Part shown: positions 8,347 to 11,500 of the stretch, one piece after another
Layout: every line of letters starts with the position of its first letter
Numbering within the stretch: the first letter of the stretch is position 1
NCBI GenBank assembly: GCA_009760855.2
Contig: WPIO01000026.1
Coordinates: 4,698,501 to 4,710,000, forward strand
Reading direction: 5' to 3'
Origin: Cristatella mucedo
Lineage: Eukaryota > Bryozoa > Phylactolaemata > Cristatellidae
DNA length: 11,500 bases
Position numbers and translations under genes: made by a program
The notes under the pieces: generated by a model
Database searches by the model: none
The model's input: the letters and a program-made list of their open reading frames with translations, nothing else
Told to the model about the DNA's origin: nothing

Positions 8347-8570
8347 ACGGCAAGACTTCGTCGGCGCCGAGTGCGCGTGCCACTGCTGCTCTCCTTCCGG
8401 CCTGGACGTGCGCAGCCAAAGCTTGAGAGCACCGTCAGCCGCTCGACAATGTTCGGGCGACGTCTACGGAAAACGTGTATCCAGAAATTACCGAACAAAG
8501 AGTTCATTCATAGCACAGCTGCCGATCTGCGACTAGTCATAACAATAAACAAAAACTTGTTAGCCTAGTT
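8347..8570 (+). other. COX18: COX18 3' untranslated region with poly(A) signal
   Basis: A canonical AATAAA lies at 8544-8549, about 200 bases after the stop. Cleavage would be expected roughly 10-30 bases later, near 8560-8575. No other gene start is seen between the stop codon and this signal. The exact cleavage site is inferred. Confidence 0.7.
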
Positions 8571-9140
8571 CCCTGCCGCTGATTGCCCGTTTGAAAAGTA
8601 GTGCGGATAATTGTGCAAAACCAGAGAGCCCCCAAACGACGGCCAAGTTGCCCCGTACAGCTGGTAGAAGCAGAAATATGACGACTCAATTTCCAACACT
8701 CCCAAGTTGCTCCCATAAATTTGATGTTCTCTTTGTCGTCGACAAATGGTGACAACATCAATACTGCCCGGTTGGGCATGTACTCGTGTTATGTGATCTC
8801 AGTTGTCAGCCATTACTTTACTGCAACGAGACAAAACAACCCCGTGGGGCTGTAAGATGCAGTTAAATAATCCCATAACGAATGAATAAAATATATATGC
8901 CACGGCTAAAGTGCAGGCGTTCGCTGTGAGAATGCAATTAACCCGTTTTTTCTATGAACGCACCAATGTTTGTGCTGTTAAGGAGTTCATCAGTCTCGAT
9001 TGAAATTGAGAAATTAACTGCCAGAGTTAGGGTAACCAGCATTTGCCGTGAGGTCACACTCCTTTTATATCTACTTTATTAGAAGCACAGCAATTGGTGA
9101 GGATTATTTCAGCTATATGAATAGTGTGAGATTTGAGTAT
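8571..9140. other. Unassigned downstream of COX18
   Basis: No coding, RNA or transposon feature is recognised. The sequence is AT-moderate, with a lone AATAAA near 8885 and a short TA run, neither tied to a gene. Confidence 0.45.
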
Positions 9141-9143
9141 CAA

Positions 9144-9300
9144 AGCCCTAGCCCCGTGGTGAGGTGTTCTGGACCCTAGGTCGTGGGTTCGAAACCTGCA
9201 ATTGGCGATCCTTCATTGCCTACTGCAAGCGGTGGTGATAGCCGTCAAGGCTCTTGCATCGCTATATAAATGAGGCTGTAAAATCAGCTATAATTTGATA
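9144..9300 (+). mobile_element. tRNA-derived SINE-like element
   Basis: A Pol III A-box-like TAGCCCCGTGG (9149-9159) and a near-perfect B box GGTTCGAAACC (9186-9196) are spaced as in a tRNA. The flanks do not pair into an acceptor stem, so this is not a working tRNA gene. About 100 bases of non-tRNA body follow, ending near cgctatataaatgaggctg (about 9259-9277). That end loosely resembles the gcgctatacaaatg end of the SINE-like element at 2706-2853. The right border is uncertain. Confidence 0.65.
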
Positions 9301-9764
9301 TGATAACATTGTGAAACGGTCTCTGTTGGTCTTAGCAATCACAGCACGAAGCATTAATGTAGCTGGATGGTCTTGGTAAACAACACAGACCAGCTAAATA
9401 GCTTTAAGTAGCACGCTGGGAGCTACTGATGAGTTGAAATCCAGACAGTGCTACAACCTATTTCGACCTGTCCTCAATAAAAATTAATTTTGCCTGGGTA
9501 GGGGTTCCCAACTCACTGCAACTTGGCCAGTATCTTTGTAGATGCAGTATTGGGATGCCCACCTGCATCAGCTGCCTTCCTCTTACTTTCTCGAAAAAGC
9601 ATTAAACCTTGCATGTACTTCCATAACAGCTAAAAGATTGAGTATGCTGTCTCGATTCGAACTTGCAACTGCAATCAAGAAGCTCAACCAATACGAAGCT
9701 CTTCATTGTAAGAGCAATCAAATCCACAGGACTGACATGCAGGACACTGAAGTTGGACAAATAT
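9301..9764. other. Unassigned stretch between the SINE and the (TA)n hairpin
   Basis: No recognisable gene is present. An 85-codon open frame (9542-9799) runs into the (TA)n tract and shows no domain. An interrupted inverted repeat (tagctgg...ccagcta, about 9359-9397) is present. Confidence 0.45.
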
Positions 9765-9783
9765 TTGGCATATATATATATAT

Positions 9784-9816
9784 AGGGCTGATGTTCTGAG
9801 GCTCTGCGAAGCATAA

Positions 9817-9875
<59 letters not shown>

Positions 9876-9943
9876 TATATATATATATATATATAAGTAT
9901 ATATATATATTTATGCTTCGCAGAGCCTCAGAACATCAGCCCT
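9784..9943. repeat. Long perfect inverted repeat with a (TA)n core
   Basis: The 33-base arm at 9784-9816 (starting AGGGCTGATGTTCTGAGG) is an exact reverse complement of 9911-9943. The 94 bases between are nearly all TA dinucleotide with agtatat interruptions, itself self-complementary, so the whole 160 bases can fold into one hairpin. A further (TA)n run abuts the left arm on its outer side (about 9770-9784). It could be a small fold-back or MITE-type element with an expanded TA centre. There is no clear target duplication. Confidence 0.85.
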
Positions 9944-10361
9944 TAATGACTTAGGCCTTTAAACTTTATTGCCCACTCCTTAATTATAGGCAATGTTTTG
10001 CCAAATATTTGTAAACTATACGTGGCTAATTCAGTAGTTTATCTGCAGGCATAGGTGTTACTCTTGTGCCACACAGCAGTGAGAAGAATACGGTTCATGT
10101 TGAGACTATACTCGTTGGGAAACATGGCGAAGAATCTACTGGCTAAAATGGTTTAAGTTTAGCGTTTTTGCTGTAACGAGCCGTGACGTAAGTGTGACTA
10201 CTTTAGCTGCCCAAGAGGATGGTCCATCGCAACTCCCGACAGCCTGGAGTTCAAAGAGGCTCTGGGGGTCTAATTTGTGACCTGACCAGCCCAGATACTG
10301 AGAATTGAGGGGTTCGGCGATTTTTTTAGCGTCTCGGGTGTCCCTTCAGTCGGCCTCAATG
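9944..10361. other. Unassigned stretch
   Basis: I see no supported gene, RNA or transposon end. Open frames across it (such as 10270-10488 minus) have no recognisable motifs. Confidence 0.45.
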
Positions 10362-10401
10362 AGCCCTCAGCTGCCTGAAATCCACCAGGCAGCTGAGGGC
10401 T
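10362..10401. repeat. Perfect 16-bp stem hairpin with 8-base loop
   Basis: AGCCCTCAGCTGCCTG (10362-10377) is exactly complementary to CAGGCAGCTGAGGGCT (10386-10401), separated by aaatccac. The stem is GC-rich and would be very stable as RNA or cruciform. No element ends or gene context explain it. Confidence 0.85.
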
Positions 10402-10922
10402 TCGGTGAAGTGTCAAACGGCAACAAAAGCAACTTTGGGGTACTTTCAAACAGCTGATGGAACCGTTGTTCGAATTGATGACTGACAAAACTGTTAACTC
10501 AAATTCTTACAGAGTAGGTTTTGTGACAGTAACAAGCCATGTGGCTGCAGTCGCTTTGCCAGCAATGGCAGCAAGTCTTGTAACTTTCACCAAGCCCTGT
10601 CTTATCTACCAAGTCCAAAGCGCACTTGCAAACGTAACAGCCATGACGTCACACTAGCACAATGTCACTAGGTGTAGCAGCACAGCTGTGGGACTGTAAT
10701 ATAATGTAATGTAATTTCTCATGTATCTCCTCTGTCTGTAACTCCACAGAGATTATGTGGGTGTTACGCAGGAGAGTTTTCGTTTAAAGCAGTAACATCC
10801 TAAGCGGCTTTTGGTACGCCTTCGGTAGCCAACAGACTTCATCTCACGCAACAAAGAGAAAGTGAGAAGCATAGCAGAGTCAAGAGAGCAGTTGAGGTAG
10901 TGAGTAGCATGGAAGTAGCAGC
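10402..10922. other. Unassigned stretch, right part probably LINE-derived
   Basis: No gene is recognised. A short TAATG repeat lies near 10699-10714. The part from about 10750 onwards may be the untranslated or decayed end of the LINE relic at 10923-11039, but I found no second copy to align it with. Confidence 0.35.
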
Positions 10923-11039
10923 TCAGGACTGCTGAAAAGATGAGCCATAGTCGGCAGTTGAAGAGTAGATGTCGTTGCGTACGAATTGTAGAAGCCAGTT
11001 CCACAGTCTAGGACCTGCAGAACAAAAGCTTCTGTCGCC
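10923..11039 (-). pseudogene. Relic C-terminus of a second LINE reverse-transcriptase protein
   Basis: A 38-codon minus-strand frame, ending at TGA (10925-10923), begins GDRSFCSAGPRLWNWL. The GDR.F..AGP.LWN.L block is the hallmark of the extreme C-terminal tail of CR1/L2/Jockey-type LINE polyproteins. It differs clearly from the GDRAFSWYAPKAWNSLP version in the adjacent copy, so it belongs to a different family. A stop codon lies just upstream in frame, and only the tail survives. Confidence 0.55.
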
Positions 11040-11066
11040 AACATTTTAAGAGGAGGAATGGAACAG

Positions 11067-11500
11067 CTAATAATAATGTACTTGATAAAGCGCCCTCAGA
11101 GAACTTAATCTCTCTCTAGGCGCTTTACATTTGCTGCAAAGGGAAATGCAATTGAATGGTAAGTAAAATCATGCTTGAAAAACAAACAAAATGAATAACA
11201 TGGTTAGGGGTGACATGCACAGGGTCAGCATGCAAATGTGGTTAGTGGCAGCATGCAGTGTCAGCACCCATAAGCACATCAAGGACGAATCACAGGGACC
11301 CACTAAATGCTGTCCTAAATAGGTGTGTTTTAAGTTCCTTTTAAATGTGGTCAGGTCAGGGGATGTTCTGACGCAGGTCGGGAGGGAGTTCCAGGCTTTG
11401 GGAGCATACCAACTAAATGCACGGTCTCCAAAGGATTTAAGGTTTGTACGAGGTATTTCTAGACTGTTGGATTCCGAAAAGCGGGTGGTACGATGCTTGG
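11067..11500 (-). mobile_element. L2-like LINE copy, minus strand, running off the window
   Basis: This copy belongs to the same family as 1969-3006. Its 3' terminus is taataataat (11068-11077), followed on the minus strand by the shared untranslated end (about 11078-11130, equivalent to 2911-2970). The coding frame follows from 11169 upward. It lacks the SINE insertion and the aaagaaacta repeat that damage the other copy, so it better represents the original. The 5' part lies beyond the window. Confidence 0.88.
11169..11500 (-). CDS. Partial LINE reverse-transcriptase C-terminus, frame open to the window edge
   Basis: On the minus strand the frame is open from the window end to a TGA at 11171-11169, about 110 codons with no start because it is truncated by the window. 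Motifs are KHRTTRFSESNSLEIP, RTNLKSFGDRAFSWY, APKAWNSLPTCVRTSP and DLTTFKRNLKHTYL, matching the LINE tail at 2390-2550. The last 40 or so residues correspond to what is untranslated sequence in the other copy, so the original stop may have been earlier (for instance lost by mutation) and the ending is uncertain. No catalytic residues are within the window. It may or may not be intact upstream. Confidence 0.6.
   Translation of the reverse strand, partial: KHRTTRFSESNSLEIPRTNLKSFGDRAFSWYAPKAWNSLPTCVRTSPDLTTFKRNLKHTYLGQHLVGPCDSSLMCLWVLTLHAATNHICMLTLCMSPLTMLFILFVFQA

Noticed and set aside
9144-9215. Functional tRNA gene
   Set aside because: A and B boxes are present, but the 5' flank gccctag has no complementary 3' partner at the needed distance, so no acceptor stem forms; SINE-like instead.
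9497-9515. hAT-like terminus (taggggttcccaactc)
   Set aside because: No matching inverted end or 8-bp duplication was found on either side.
10362-10401. Bacterial-type intrinsic terminator
   Set aside because: No T-run follows the stem, and the window is eukaryotic.
10644-10651. Perfect TGACGTCA (CRE-like) site
   Set aside because: An 8-bp motif without any promoter or gene nearby is not meaningful support for regulation.
1-11500. CRISPR array, bacterial operon, integron or phage cassette
   Set aside because: There are no regularly spaced direct repeats, no tightly packed open frames and no ribosome binding sites; spliced exons and LINE/SINE content show a eukaryotic genome.

Overview
This window is eukaryotic nuclear DNA, almost certainly from an invertebrate animal. 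It shows spliced exons with GT..AG boundaries, a poly(A) signal, many microsatellites, non-LTR retrotransposon (LINE) remnants, tRNA-derived SINE-like elements and a hAT-type DNA transposon. There is no bacterial-style gene packing. The exact species cannot be fixed from sequence alone. L2/CR1-like LINEs ending in TTA repeats would fit a mollusc-like or other marine invertebrate, but that is a weak guess.

The only cellular gene I can support is the 3' half of COX18, the mitochondrial inner-membrane insertase of the OXA1/YidC family that assembles cytochrome c oxidase. Four plus-strand coding exons (4355-4502, 4773-4900, 8045-8134, 8245-8346) join in frame into 155 residues ending at a TAA, with an AATAAA about 200 bases downstream. 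The N-terminal half of the protein should lie upstream. I found no convincing exon for it here, so either the first exons are outside the window or they were missed in 3006-4354.

Layout: 1-345 is GT-rich with a (TG)n tract. 346-700 is unassigned. 701-3006 is a cluster of at least four pieces of one L2-like LINE family, in both orientations. One copy is split by a 416-bp hAT-type element with an 8-bp target duplication; another is interrupted by a SINE-like element whose tail matches the LINE 3' end. 3006-4354 has no recognised feature. 4355-8570 is COX18, whose 3.1-kb intron carries (GA)n and (TC)n tracts, a 22-bp tandem repeat and short palindromes. 8571-9140 is unassigned. 9144 to about 9300 is a tRNA-like SINE. 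9767-9943 is a long hairpin with a (TA)n core. 10362-10401 is a short perfect hairpin. 10923-11039 is a relic of a LINE C-terminus, and 11067-11500 is a minus-strand L2-like copy running off the window edge with its terminal reading frame still open.

The repeats form a partner set: the LINE is the plausible source of retrotransposition enzymes, and the SINE-like element carrying its 3' tail is the plausible passenger. No novel multi-gene system is visible. The most interesting points are the nested transposons, the shared LINE/SINE tail and the (TA)n hairpin.
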